A DNA stretch of 39,199 bases from Clostridium frigidicarnis (lineage in GTDB: Bacteria > Bacillota > Clostridia > Clostridiales > Clostridiaceae). The stretch is taken from contig NZ_FOKI01000031.1 in NCBI RefSeq assembly GCF_900111985.1, positions 1 to 39,199 on the forward strand, written 5' to 3'. Each line of letters starts with the position of its first letter. Position 1 is the stretch's first letter. Made by a program: the position numbers and the translations under genes. Below are positions 15,664 through 23,888 of the stretch, in pieces. The notes below the pieces were generated by a model. That model had not been told where the DNA came from, ran no database searches, and was given only the letters and a program-made list of their open reading frames with translations.

Positions 15664-16086
15664 TTATTCTTGTCTTAACTTAGCTCTTTTTTCGTAAACT
15701 TCAACAGCTTCTCTTACGAAATCAGCATTAACTTTGGCACCATATACATTTTCAAGCTCTTCAGCCATTGCTAAAAGCTCTTCTTTTGTTGAACGGTATG
15801 GTCTTAATGCATTGTACATCTCAAGAATTCTATCATCTGGAACTTTTATAAGTTCTGCTGCTCTTCTGAAGTTTCTAGCTATTGCATGTCTATTCATTCC
15901 CTCAGCAATTTGAGCTTGCATTTCTAAAGTTTCTGGTGATATTCTAACATCTTCTGGCTTAACATTGCCATTAAGTACGTTCTCTAATGTTATGTCTTGT
16001 AAGTTCATTCCTGTTGGAGTTTTTATGCTCTCAGGTCTTTTTGTAGCCAAAGGATAATCTTTTGGATTCATTTTTCTTTGTTCCAT
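15664..16086 (-). CDS. dhaE: glycerol dehydratase small (gamma) subunit
   Basis: Third subunit of the adenosylcobalamin-dependent dehydratase (alpha2-beta2-gamma2). With the ATG at 16086 the protein is 140 residues, close to known gamma subunits; a TTG six codons upstream lies inside the ribosome binding site (GGGAGGAG) and is unlikely to be used. Signatures are KDYPLATKRPE, TGMNLQDITLENVLNG, the QAQIAEGMNRHAIARNFRRA helix and EMYNALRPYRST. The N-terminus lacks the extension that targets PduE to a microcompartment, consistent with a soluble cytosolic enzyme. Confidence 0.95.
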   Translation of the reverse strand: MEQRKMNPKDYPLATKRPESIKTPTGMNLQDITLENVLNGNVKPEDVRISPETLEMQAQIAEGMNRHAIARNFRRAAELIKVPDDRILEMYNALRPYRSTKEELLAMAEELENVYGAKVNADFVREAVEVYEKRAKLRQE

Positions 16087-16105
16087 GATCTTTTCTCCTC
16101 CCAAA

Positions 16106-16681
16106 TTAAAATTTAACTTCTATTTCTATAGGCTTAGCTCCAACTGTTACATGCTTAGTCTCTTTTATATGAAGTAAAGCAGCTATTGCCATAAATTTAG
16201 GTCTAGCCATTTGGTCGTTCCTTGTTGGAACTGGTGTTGGAGATTCTCCCTTAGCATATCTTGCTGCATTCTTTCCTATTGCTCTGAAAGTATCAAGATC
16301 TAAAAGTGGTGCTTGAGGAAATAACTCTAAGTTATTTAAAGGAAGTAAATCCTTTTGGTGTATAACTGTTGTTCCTTTTGATTGAATTCCTATTCCTATA
16401 CCTGATCCACTTAATTTAGCAGCATCATTTGCTATAAATGAAACATCTGAAGTTCTAATAACTCTAACAACACGAGCAGTTAATCCTTCTTCTTCTACTC
16501 CTGCGATAATTTCTCTTAAAACATCGCTATGATTTATCCCTACAATTGTTTTGTGTTGGAATTTAAGAAATGCTGGTGCTAGTCCTATAACAACTTCGTC
16601 TGCATTAATTCCAATCTTTGCTTCGCCTACTTCTGTAAGCGTAAGTTCTGGCATAGCATATTGATTTGTTGTATTCTCCAT
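16106..16681 (-). CDS. dhaC: glycerol dehydratase medium (beta) subunit
   Basis: Carries much of the cobalamin-binding Rossmann-like domain. The ATG at 16681 (191 residues) is preferred because GAGGTG sits six bases before it; an upstream GTG at 16690 lies within that site. Landmarks are [32 protein letters not shown](I)[24 protein letters not shown] and [16 protein letters not shown]. No long N-terminal microcompartment signal is present, in contrast to PduD. It is 18 bp after dhaB and 19 bp before dhaE. Confidence 0.95.
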   Translation of the reverse strand: MENTTNQYAMPELTLTEVGEAKIGINADEVVIGLAPAFLKFQHKTIVGINHSDVLREIIAGVEEEGLTARVVRVIRTSDVSFIANDAAKLSGSGIGIGIQSKGTTVIHQKDLLPLNNLELFPQAPLLDLDTFRAIGKNAARYAKGESPTPVPTRNDQMARPKFMAIAALLHIKETKHVTVGAKPIEIEVKF

Positions 16682-16699
16682 ATTTATCACCTCTGCCTA

Positions 16700-18364
16700 T
16701 TATTCTATATCTTCTGGTTTTATTACATTAGGAATATTTTGTATTTCCTGCCATCTTTCTTCACTCATTCTATAACCAGTTCCTGGTCCCATATAGTCAT
16801 TAATATCATTAACTGCACTTATAACATCAAAATCCTTGTCTAATATAGCTGATGTTTGTAGGTAGTCACCTGTTACTCTTTGCTTAAGCATGTTTAATAT
16901 GTTGCTTGCAACATCATCAAATCCATTTGCGCTTAATGCTTTAACTATATCTAATCCAGTTACTCTATTTTTAAGCATATCTTCTGCTGCCTTTAAATCT
17001 TCAACTACGTTTCTTTCAGGCATATCCTTACTTCCATGAGCATAAGTTGCTGCTTCTACTTCTTCATCAGTTATAGCTGGGAAACCTAACTCTCTGAATA
17101 CACCTTGTATAGCTTTAGCAGCTTTATTTCTTATTGCAATTGTTTCTTCTTCTGATACTGGTCTTAATCCACCATCTACTTTTAAGTCTCTTTGAAGAAT
17201 ATTGTAATCGTCAAAGTCTTCAGCATCAAAGTTTGAACCTGCAAACATATTGTCATAGTTTGGAACTGCACTATATCCTGAGAATATAAAATCTGTTCCT
17301 GGAAGCATCTGCATTAATGTTCTAGCAGTTCTTCTTATATCTGAGTGTGAAAATGTTTGGTCATTAGCTGATGCTACTTCTATATCAAGCATTGCTGCTA
17401 TTAAGTTTTCAGCAAGTACAGCTCTTATACCTGATGGAACAGAACCTGTCATACCAATACAACTAACTGCACCATTTTGAAGTCCTTGAACTCCAGCTCC
17501 CTTAGTTATATATATACATCTTGACTCTAAGTAAAGCATTGATTTTCCTTCTGAGTATCCCATTAATGCTTCTGAACCTGTTCCTGATGTATATCTCATC
17601 TTAAGTCCTCTTGAAGCATAAGCTGATGCTAAGAATGCTTTTGACCATGGAGTATCATCACCATCAGTAAATACTGCTTCAGTTCCATATACTGAAACTG
17701 TTTCGGCATAACTTGTAAGTCCTCTCATACCAAGATCAAGTTCTGTAGCTTCCTCAACTGAACATTGAGTTAAAACTCCACCACGACCTACTTGTGATCC
17801 TATAAGTATTGCTAATGCATTAAATGGAGCATATCTTACAATACCAACTGTAGTTTCTTGCTCTGAGAAACCTCTTATACCAGCCTCTGCTGCATCTGCT
17901 GCAATTTGAACTGGGTTATCTTTTAAGTTTGTAACGTGACATTGGTTTGAAGGAGTTTTTCTAGCTCTCATCTTTTGTAATGCCATCATCATCTCAACTA
18001 CATTCATGTGTGAAACAACTTCAACAACCTTTGCTGGTGTTATAGCTGTTGTTATTTTAACTATTTCATCTCTGCTAACGTTTATATCTACAAGCTTCTT
18101 TGCTATGTCTACTGAGTCTAATGCCATAGCTTCTTCTGCATTTTCTAAATTTATTGCATAATCAGCTATGAATCTATCTATCATGTCGAATTCTTCTCTT
18201 TTTTTACTATCTAATTCTACTACTGTTCCATTTTTAATTTTTATTGAAGACTTGGGATCACTAGGGCTGTGCATTGCCACTAAACCCTCTTCTGGCCATT
18301 CACCAATAAGGCCATCTTGATTTACAGGACGTTCTGATAAAACCTGGAATCTTTTTGATCTCAC
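16700..18364 (-). CDS. dhaB: coenzyme-B12-dependent glycerol dehydratase, large (alpha) subunit
   Basis: Dehydrates glycerol to 3-hydroxypropionaldehyde by a radical mechanism that uses adenosylcobalamin. The 554-residue TIM-barrel subunit keeps all expected active-site residues at diol dehydratase numbering: Gln141, His143, Glu170, Glu221, Gln296, Asp335 and Ser362. Sequence choices such as TPSNQCHVTN, GMRGLTSYAETVSV and SGTGSEALMGYSEGKS match glycerol dehydratase DhaB better than diol dehydratase PduC. The start is GTG with GGAGG eight bases upstream. It heads the seven-gene dha operon; the promoter at 18446-18473 and two operator repeats lie just upstream. Confidence 0.96.
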   Translation of the reverse strand: MRSKRFQVLSERPVNQDGLIGEWPEEGLVAMHSPSDPKSSIKIKNGTVVELDSKKREEFDMIDRFIADYAINLENAEEAMALDSVDIAKKLVDINVSRDEIVKITTAITPAKVVEVVSHMNVVEMMMALQKMRARKTPSNQCHVTNLKDNPVQIAADAAEAGIRGFSEQETTVGIVRYAPFNALAILIGSQVGRGGVLTQCSVEEATELDLGMRGLTSYAETVSVYGTEAVFTDGDDTPWSKAFLASAYASRGLKMRYTSGTGSEALMGYSEGKSMLYLESRCIYITKGAGVQGLQNGAVSCIGMTGSVPSGIRAVLAENLIAAMLDIEVASANDQTFSHSDIRRTARTLMQMLPGTDFIFSGYSAVPNYDNMFAGSNFDAEDFDDYNILQRDLKVDGGLRPVSEEETIAIRNKAAKAIQGVFRELGFPAITDEEVEAATYAHGSKDMPERNVVEDLKAAEDMLKNRVTGLDIVKALSANGFDDVASNILNMLKQRVTGDYLQTSAILDKDFDVISAVNDINDYMGPGTGYRMSEERWQEIQNIPNVIKPEDIE

Positions 18365-18445
18365 TTACGTTTCCTCCCTTAAATACAACTAAAAATATTT
18401 TGTTTTGTTTTTCTTTTGTTATTTTTTTATCGATGTCTAAATTGT

Positions 18446-18473
18446 AATATAATTCTGTATAAATTCCATTGAA
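18446..18473 (-). promoter_or_regulatory. candidate promoter of the dha operon
   Basis: On the minus strand TTCAAT, 16 bp, TATATT. The poor -35 overlaps the end of the downstream operator half, as is usual where an AraC-type activator recruits polymerase. It predicts a leader of about 75 nt. Confidence 0.55.
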
Positions 18474-18503
18474 ATATATTGTCTACTTCTTGCAATATAT
18501 TGT
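18470..18503 (-). promoter_or_regulatory. two direct-repeat operator sites upstream of dhaB
   Basis: TGAAATATATTGT (18470-18482) and TGCAATATATTGT (18491-18503) differ at one position of 13 and are exactly 21 bp apart, two helical turns. This is the arrangement expected for a dimer of an AraC-type regulator on one face of DNA next to the -35. The response regulator at 19360-20130 is the obvious candidate. A separate perfect palindrome CGATATATCG is at 18543-18552. Confidence 0.6.
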
Positions 18504-18633
18504 TTAATTTCCGTTTTGAAAAAATTGTACTTTTTTGTCATACGATATATCGAACTATAAGATTTGTCCTATTTTATAGATACAAAGATTAAAAGTTATA
18601 AAAAATAAATAGTAAAATTTAAATAATTTAGAT

Positions 18634-18661
18634 TTGTTAACCAATACATTTATGGTATAAT
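18634..18661 (+). promoter_or_regulatory. candidate promoter for the acetyltransferase gene
   Basis: TTGTTA, 16 bp, TATAAT on the plus strand, about 85 bp before the TTG start at 18747. Confidence 0.6.
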
Positions 18662-18746
18662 ATGTATTCAAAGTCATGTATAATGGCACCTAATTACAAA
18701 ATTGGGGTTACTAATATAATGTTTTTGTTTTAAAGGAGGATGGGGA

Positions 18747-19154
18747 TTGTTAGAGTTAAAGAAGGCAAACATTGATGACGCTCAGTTAATTACTGACATA
18801 AAAACAAAAGCATTCAATAAAGAAATTAATACCTATTTAGGAAGGAACGGAGGCCCTCCAGGGTATGATGAGGTTGAGTCTGAAATTTATATTATCAAGA
18901 ACTTTATTGCATATAAAATTGAATTAGATAATGAAATTATAGGCGCATTGTTTCTTATTTCTTTGGGTGGTAGTAAGATGCGATTTGAAGATTTTGTAAT
19001 AGAACCATCCTTTCAAGGAAAAGGATATGGCTATAGAGTAATGGAGTTGGTTGAAAAAACATATCCTAATATTAATGAATGGCAACTTTCTACACCTGTA
19101 TTTAGTGTAGGTAATCAACATTTATATAAAAAATTTGGTTATTTAGAAGTTTAA
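18747..19154 (+). pseudogene. GNAT acetyltransferase, apparently cut short by a nonsense codon
   Basis: An acetyl-CoA-dependent N-acetyltransferase of unknown substrate. Translation should begin at TTG 18747, since AAGGAGGA ends six bases before it. The 135 residues include the beta4-alpha3 acetyl-CoA motif FEDFVIEPSFQGKGYGYRVME and end LYKKFGYLEV. Immediately after the TAA (19152-19154) the same frame continues RDEDLIEYNKKIQ to TAG at 19194-19196, which is the kind of final strand GNAT proteins normally have. The gene is therefore probably missing its last 14 residues through one point mutation, or the short form is functional. It is divergent from dhaB and unlikely to share its role. Confidence 0.8.
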
Positions 19155-19222
19155 AGAGATGAAGATCTGATTGAATATAATAAGAAAATCCAATAGTACA
19201 CAATGTTCTTATTATGTATTAG

Positions 19223-19264
19223 CAGGTAGTCTAAATTGAGTTCGAAATTGGACTACCTGTTTTA
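19223..19264 (+). terminator. terminator after the acetyltransferase gene
   Basis: CAGGTAGTC pairs with GACTACCTG, the pairing extending through AAATT/AATT, followed by TTTTAA. Confidence 0.75.
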
Positions 19265-19359
19265 AGTGTGTACATATCAACAATTTAGTCCAGCAGAGAC
19301 TTATTTTAAAGATCATATATAAGCTACTTTAAATTTGAACATTGTACTTATGACCATTT

Positions 19360-20130
19360 TTATATTTTTGAATCTCTATACTTTTTAGGCGTAACACCTT
19401 CTACTTTTTTAAATACTCTTATAAAATATCCACAATCCTCAAATCCTAAATCCATTGCAATATTCAAAATAGGGATATCTGTGCTTTTTAATATTTCTTT
19501 AGCCTTATTAATTTTAACCTTATTAACATAGGTTATGAAGTTCATTCCAACTTCTTTTTTAAACAGTTTACTAAAATAGCAAGAACTTAAGTTGCATATA
19601 CCAGCTATTTTTTCTAAATTTGTATTTTGATTCAAATTTTTATTTATGTATTCTAATGCATCCTGTATCGGTGATTTAGATTCTATATATTTTTTTTCAG
19701 ATTCACTTCCGATGATTTCTTCTATCTTATCACTTTTTTCTAAAACTTCACTATCGTTAATTTTAAAATTAACAATAATATTGTTCATAACATTTATTAG
19801 TTCACTTGCTCTAATAGGCTTTAGTATGTAATCATTAACACCTAAAACCAAGGCTTTACGCACAAGGTCAAAATCATCGTATGCTGTAATAATTATTATA
19901 ACTTTTTCTGCATTTTCTGCTTTTATTATTTCAGACGCTTTAATTCCATTTATTCCAGGCATCTTAATATCCATAATTATTATATCTGGATTAAATTCTC
20001 TATTATATTCTATGGCCTCTCTTCCATTACATGCTTCTGCTACACACACTATTGATTCTAAATCCTTTAACATAAGCTTCAAAGCCTGTCTTTCTAAAAT
20101 TTCATCATCAGCAATCATTAATTTAAACAT
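19360..20130 (-). CDS. AraC-type response regulator, probable activator of the dha operon
   Basis: The output half of a two-component pair. Residues 1-120 are a receiver domain with acidic pocket Asp8/Asp9, phospho-acceptor Asp54 (IIIMDIKMPG), Thr82 and Lys104. A linker with a charged stretch follows, then a C-terminal AraC double helix-turn-helix (about 158-254) containing LSSCYFSKLFKKEVGMNF and the closing FIRVFKKVEGVTPKKYR. The gene begins 30 bp after the kinase gene. Its target is inferred from position (the dha operon is next door) and from the paired 13-bp repeats at the dhaB promoter. The design resembles YesN-type regulators. Confidence 0.9.
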   Translation of the reverse strand: MFKLMIADDEILERQALKLMLKDLESIVCVAEACNGREAIEYNREFNPDIIIMDIKMPGINGIKASEIIKAENAEKVIIIITAYDDFDLVRKALVLGVNDYILKPIRASELINVMNNIIVNFKINDSEVLEKSDKIEEIIGSESEKKYIESKSPIQDALEYINKNLNQNTNLEKIAGICNLSSCYFSKLFKKEVGMNFITYVNKVKINKAKEILKSTDIPILNIAMDLGFEDCGYFIRVFKKVEGVTPKKYRDSKI

Positions 20131-20160
20131 CTATACATCTCCTGGCTACCAAATACATTG

Positions 20161-21402
20161 TTATATATCTTTTGGTATAGTTATTTTTACCAAAGTACCC
20201 TTTCTTATTTTGCTTTCTATACTTATATCATAATCTTCACCATAATAGTGAGCCATTCTCTTATTCACATTATTTATTCCTATTCTATCAATATCATTAC
20301 CATATTTAAGTTCTAATTCTTGATTTAGTTCATTAAGTTTTTCTCTTGATATTCCGGTTCCATTATCCTCTATGCATATAGTTAAATTCTCTCCATTGTC
20401 TTTAGAGTATACCTTTATAGTTCCACCATCTTCTTTACTTTCTAAACCATGAACTATTGAATTTTCAACAAAAGTCTGGATTACCATAAATGGAATCTTT
20501 AATTTATTTAGATTTATATCCACATTAATCTCATAGTTAAGCCTATCTACAAATCTAATTTTTTGAAGCTTTAAATATGAATTTACATAATCCAATTCTT
20601 CCTCTAACATAACAATTTTATTGGCTTTTTTTAATGTGTATCTCAATATATTTGATAAATTATATATAACATCTTGGGTTCTTGGTGCATCCTCTATGAG
20701 TGCCAAAGATGCCATACTACTTAATACATTAAATAAAAAGTGTGGATTAATTTGAGATTGAAGAGCTTTTAATTGACATGATTTATACTCTTTTTCAAGT
20801 TCTGCATTAGCCTTTTTAGTTTCCACAAATTTTATATTTTTCTCATTCAATTCTATCTGTGCCATTTTTAAAACAGCTTCTCCAACTATATAATTGCTTA
20901 TATGAAACATCATTTGAGCTACAGATTCGATTTTTTTAAAATCAACTACAGGTAGTTTTTTATATGTACTTAATAAATTTTGTTTTTCATCTTCTTCTAA
21001 GTTATCAAAATCATCTTTTCTAACTAATATATCTTCTAAATCTATATTTTGATCTTCTTTTGTAAGCACTTGCCCTGCCATAACAGAACCTAAATAATAA
21101 CCATTAACTATAATAGGTGTTGCAAAATCAACTAATCCGCTATGGCATCTGTATATGTACGGTTTTTCTAATCTAGCCGCTTCTAAACCACCTCTAGAAT
21201 CACATCTTTCACATAACTGAGAATACATCTTGTTTGCTCTCATTAGTTTGCAAAACTCGCTACATCCACTATGTTCAGTAGCTGGTTTTCCTTTAAAGTC
21301 TACAGTTATTATAGACATTCCTGTCGCTTCAGCTATATCATCCTGTATTTTTTGAAAAACTTCTATATCCATTACATCTTTTAAATGTAATACACTCTTC
21401 AA
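20161..21402 (-). CDS. PocR-domain sensor histidine kinase (LytS/YesM type)
   Basis: Likely senses glycerol, 1,3-propanediol or a related small molecule and phosphorylates the adjacent regulator. Residues about 5-175 form a PocR ligand-binding domain, with conserved cysteines 47, 51, 64, 67 and 86 (GCSEFC, CERC, RCHSGL) and the GYYLGSVMAGQ strand. A short helical connector (about 175-210) precedes the His_kinase domain, where QSQINPHFLFN places the phospho-acceptor at His221; the ATPase has Asn314 (FVENSIVHG) and DNGTG (346-350). No transmembrane helices are seen, so it is a cytosolic sensor. PocR controls propanediol use in Salmonella, which supports a role in glycerol/diol sensing. Confidence 0.9.
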   Translation of the reverse strand: MKSVLHLKDVMDIEVFQKIQDDIAEATGMSIITVDFKGKPATEHSGCSEFCKLMRANKMYSQLCERCDSRGGLEAARLEKPYIYRCHSGLVDFATPIIVNGYYLGSVMAGQVLTKEDQNIDLEDILVRKDDFDNLEEDEKQNLLSTYKKLPVVDFKKIESVAQMMFHISNYIVGEAVLKMAQIELNEKNIKFVETKKANAELEKEYKSCQLKALQSQINPHFLFNVLSSMASLALIEDAPRTQDVIYNLSNILRYTLKKANKIVMLEEELDYVNSYLKLQKIRFVDRLNYEINVDINLNKLKIPFMVIQTFVENSIVHGLESKEDGGTIKVYSKDNGENLTICIEDNGTGISREKLNELNQELELKYGNDIDRIGINNVNKRMAHYYGEDYDISIESKIRKGTLVKITIPKDI

Positions 21403-21430
21403 ATAAAATCCTCCTCCTTCTTTTCATATA

Positions 21431-21589
21431 AGGCACATTGAAAAAATAATAAGTCAGTATGTTAGTCTATTTCGTGTCATACTGCGTCAGTAATATTAGC
21501 ACATAGCCTTTGCTATGAACTAATATCACCTCCTGTCTGCCACGAAATATACATGGCATCTTTGACTTGTTATTTTCTTTCATGTGCCT
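21431..21589 (+). repeat. AGGCACAT palindromic element, expanded 159-bp nested form
   Basis: The outer arms AGGCACATTG and CATGTGCCT plus AATAAGTCA/TGACTTGTTATT match the shorter copies. In place of the usual short centre there is an insert with a middle stem TATTTCGTG (21468-21476)/CACGAAATA (21541-21549) and an inner stem TATTAG-CATAGC/GCTATG-CTAATA (21494-21525). The minus strand of the insert includes a perfect AGGAGGTGA. It lies 28 bp upstream of the kinase start and reads in the opposite orientation to that gene. Confidence 0.85.
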
Positions 21590-21629
21590 GATGAACTTTA
21601 TTATTTTATGCTTTTTAGATACCCTTTAA

Positions 21630-21656
21630 ACAATACATTTAATTTAATTATATTGT
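21630..21656. promoter_or_regulatory. inverted pair of ACAATA-type motifs upstream of the kinase gene
   Basis: ACAATACATT (+) faces AATTATATTGT, i.e. ACAATATAATT on the other strand. These resemble the ACAATATATT core of the dhaB operator sites, so autoregulation is possible. Similarity is limited in AT-rich DNA. The rest of 21403-22153 is AT-rich spacer holding the palindromic element, a terminator and a repeat tract, with no gene recognised. Confidence 0.3.
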
Positions 21657-21928
21657 TGGATAACTTGTTTTTCAATAAGTTTATTTTTTGTTTGTTTTAT
21701 ATTTAACATATAAATTTATTTATTTATTAAAGAATAATACATTATATTTAAAATTTCTCAATTCTATAATCTACAAAAATCCAATAAGTTTTACTAATAG
21801 TATCTTTTAATTTTTATAACTATATTAGTTCCTTTTTATTTAAGTAATTATTAAAATTATAACATCTTAAGAATTTAACTTGTTAAAACTTAGCAAATAT
21901 TGAAGTATGAAAAACAAGATAAAATTAA

Positions 21929-21967
21929 AGCTATGAAACTTCAGGCTCTACCTTTAGATTCATAGCT
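21929..21967 (-). terminator. terminator downstream of pdxT
   Basis: AGCTATGAA/TTCATAGCT stem. On the minus strand it is followed by a T-rich run, as expected for the end of the pdxS-pdxT transcript. Confidence 0.65.
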
Positions 21968-22115
21968 CTTAACTTACACTTATTAATTATAATTTCATCT
22001 GCTTATTACATCTTTAATATTATCACTTCTCAAAGTTAATATGAGTACTTCTCAACAATTTCATCTTCAATGTCCATTTTCACTCTTATCTTAAAAATTA
22101 TAACTGTAAGCCCAT

Positions 22116-22147
22116 AACTAACTTGTAACTTGTAACTTGTCACTAGC
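22116..22147. repeat. ACTTGTA tandem tract at the 3' end of pdxT
   Basis: Three consecutive ACTTGTA units then ACTTGTCACTAGC, stopping six bases before the pdxT stop codon. Similar short units occur at 490-505, 28552-28588, 31544-31582 and 32296-32362. Confidence 0.6.
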
Positions 22148-22153
22148 TACTCT

Positions 22154-22729
22154 CTAACTTGCTCTTTCTATTATAGACAAAAAATATCTATGAAAATCTA
22201 ATCCATCTGTTAACTCTGGATGAAATGAAGTAACAAAAATATTTTTTTGTTTTGCTGCTACTAAATTGCCATCTACTCTTAATAATTCCTCAACATCATC
22301 ACCGTGGCTATCAATATAAGGAGCTCTTATAAAAACAAGTTCTTGAGGAGCATCTCCTATAAATTCTATTTGCTTTTTCACTGAAAAACTATCCTTTTGG
22401 CTTCCATATGCATTTCTTCTTACCTTTATATCTATGGCACCTATATAATTATTATCTTTACCTCCTATTTCTTTAGCCAATAAAATCATACCTGCACAAG
22501 TTCCCCAAGTTGGCATACCTTCTATGATTTTATTCCTTAATGGTTCTAGCATTTTTGTTTCTCTTAAAAGCTTTCCCATGGTTGTACTTTCTCCACCAGG
22601 TATTATAAGTCCATCAATACTATCTAAATCTTCTTTTTTTCTTACCTCCATAGCTTTATGGTTAAGCTTTTTTATATGATTTACATGTTCACTGAATCCT
22701 CCTTGTAAAGCTAGTACCCCTACTTTCAT
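22154..22729 (-). CDS. pdxT: pyridoxal 5'-phosphate synthase glutaminase subunit PdxT
   Basis: Hydrolyses glutamine and channels ammonia to PdxS. With ATG at 22729 the protein is 191 residues, starting MKVGVLALQGGFSEH as is universal; a TTG eight codons earlier would overlap pdxS and is rejected because AGAGGATGG lies just ahead of the ATG. The oxyanion-loop motif GLIIPGGESTTM, the nucleophile Cys in TWGTCAGMI and the HPE of SFHPELTDG form a complete class I amidotransferase site. It begins five bases after pdxS ends, so the two are one transcript. Confidence 0.96.
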   Translation of the reverse strand: MKVGVLALQGGFSEHVNHIKKLNHKAMEVRKKEDLDSIDGLIIPGGESTTMGKLLRETKMLEPLRNKIIEGMPTWGTCAGMILLAKEIGGKDNNYIGAIDIKVRRNAYGSQKDSFSVKKQIEFIGDAPQELVFIRAPYIDSHGDDVEELLRVDGNLVAAKQKNIFVTSFHPELTDGLDFHRYFLSIIERAS

Positions 22730-22733
22730 TATA

Positions 22734-23603
22734 TTACCATCCTCTTTCAGCATACTTTTGTTCTAAATTTTCCATAGTTAATCCACTCATTGGCGCACCA
22801 AGATCTTCTGATATTTCTGATAAGACCTTAGGATCACTATAATATGTTGTAGCTAACACTATAGCTTTAGCTCTTTTCTCTGGGTTGCCTGACTTAAATA
22901 TACCTGATCCAACAAAGACTCCTTCTGATCCTAATTGCATCATTAATGCTGCATCTGATGGTGTTGCTATGCCACCAGCTGCAAAATTTACTACAGGTAG
23001 TTTTCCATTTTCCCATACATACTCTATTAAATCAAAAGGAGCTTTCATATCTCTAGCTATTGTCATAAGCTCTTCTCTATTTGCATTCTTAACCTTTTTA
23101 ATATCATCTACCATTTGTCTCATATGAGTAACTGCCTCAACTACATTTCCTGTACCTGCTTCACCCTTAGTTCTAATCATTGCAGCCCCTTCTCCAATTC
23201 TTCTAAGAGCTTCACCTAAGTTTCTTGCTCCACAAACAAATGGAGTCTTAAACTCTCTTTTATTTATATGGTAAGCATTATCTGCTGGTGTTAAAACTTC
23301 ACTTTCATCTATGTAATCAACCTCTAAATGTTGTAAAATTTGAGCCTCTACAAAATGACCTATTCTAACCTTAGCCATTACAGGAATAGAAACTGATTCT
23401 TTTATTTCTTTTATAAGTCTAGGATCAGACATTCTAGCAATTCCGCCTTCTTTTCTTATATCAGCTGGAACTCTTTCTAATGCCATAACTGCACAAGCCC
23501 CTGCCTTTTCAGCTATTATAGCTTGCTCCTTATTAACAACATCCATTATTACTCCGCCCTTTAACATTTGAGCTAAATTTTTATTTAAGTTATATCTTTC
23601 CAC
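22734..23603 (-). CDS. pdxS: pyridoxal 5'-phosphate synthase subunit PdxS
   Basis: Condenses ribose 5-phosphate, glyceraldehyde 3-phosphate and ammonia into PLP. The 289-residue barrel has Asp21 in GVIMDVVN, the Schiff-base Lys78 in [21 protein letters not shown] with the second lysine, and the phosphate loops [15 protein letters not shown] and [12 protein letters not shown]. The start is GTG, with AAGGGGGA upstream. The strong three-site operator and promoter upstream suggest control by a PLP-responsive MocR/PdxR-type activator, though no such gene is in the window. PLP is needed by the class V aminotransferase in the nearby serine cluster. Confidence 0.97.
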   Translation of the reverse strand: MERYNLNKNLAQMLKGGVIMDVVNKEQAIIAEKAGACAVMALERVPADIRKEGGIARMSDPRLIKEIKESVSIPVMAKVRIGHFVEAQILQHLEVDYIDESEVLTPADNAYHINKREFKTPFVCGARNLGEALRRIGEGAAMIRTKGEAGTGNVVEAVTHMRQMVDDIKKVKNANREELMTIARDMKAPFDLIEYVWENGKLPVVNFAAGGIATPSDAALMMQLGSEGVFVGSGIFKSGNPEKRAKAIVLATTYYSDPKVLSEISEDLGAPMSGLTMENLEQKYAERGW

Positions 23604-23644
23604 AATTAAATCCCCCTTAAAATTAATTTCTCAATACAATTTAT

Positions 23645-23672
23645 ATTGTACATAAATTTCCTAATATTTCAA
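23645..23672 (-). promoter_or_regulatory. promoter of pdxST
   Basis: On the minus strand TTGAAA, 16 bp, TACAAT, about 45 bp before the GTG start and directly beside the operator array. Confidence 0.65.
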
Positions 23673-23674
23673 AA

Positions 23675-23726
23675 TGTATCCATACACTATTAAATGTATG
23701 GATACATTGTACATTGTATGGATACG
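23675..23726. promoter_or_regulatory. three palindromic operator sites upstream of pdxST
   Basis: TGTATCCATACA (23675-23686), TGTATGGATACA (23695-23706) and TGTATGGATACG (23715-23726). Each is a TGTAT-NN-ATACA palindrome and the three are exactly 20 bp apart. The array sits just upstream of the -35, an activator position. MocR-family PdxR regulators are known to use repeated sites at pdxST promoters. Confidence 0.75.
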
Positions 23727-23888
23727 ACTAATATTTTTATCTGATAACTACCATCTGTAACTTTAGTAAAACTCTTCATTTACCCGTTATGCTTTAAGCA
23801 TAATGATTCTTGTTAAATCATAGTTCTAATTATATTGTTTTTTAATAATATATAATTAGAAGTTCCATTCTTAAGGAGGAAAATAATT

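Noticed and set aside
11719-18364. Bacterial microcompartment (Pdu-type) locus
   Set aside because: No shell proteins are present and the DhaC and DhaE starts lack the encapsulation extensions of PduD and PduE.
16700-18364. B12-independent glycyl-radical glycerol dehydratase as in C. butyricum
   Set aside because: The three-subunit sequence, the active-site set and the adjacent reactivase are clearly those of the adenosylcobalamin enzyme.
19152-19154. Stop codon recoding in the acetyltransferase
   Set aside because: The codon is TAA, not TGA, and no recoding signal is visible; mutation or sequencing error is simpler.
22116-22147. CRISPR-like repeats in the ACTTGTA tracts
   Set aside because: Units are 7 bp, without regular unique spacers, and there are no cas genes.
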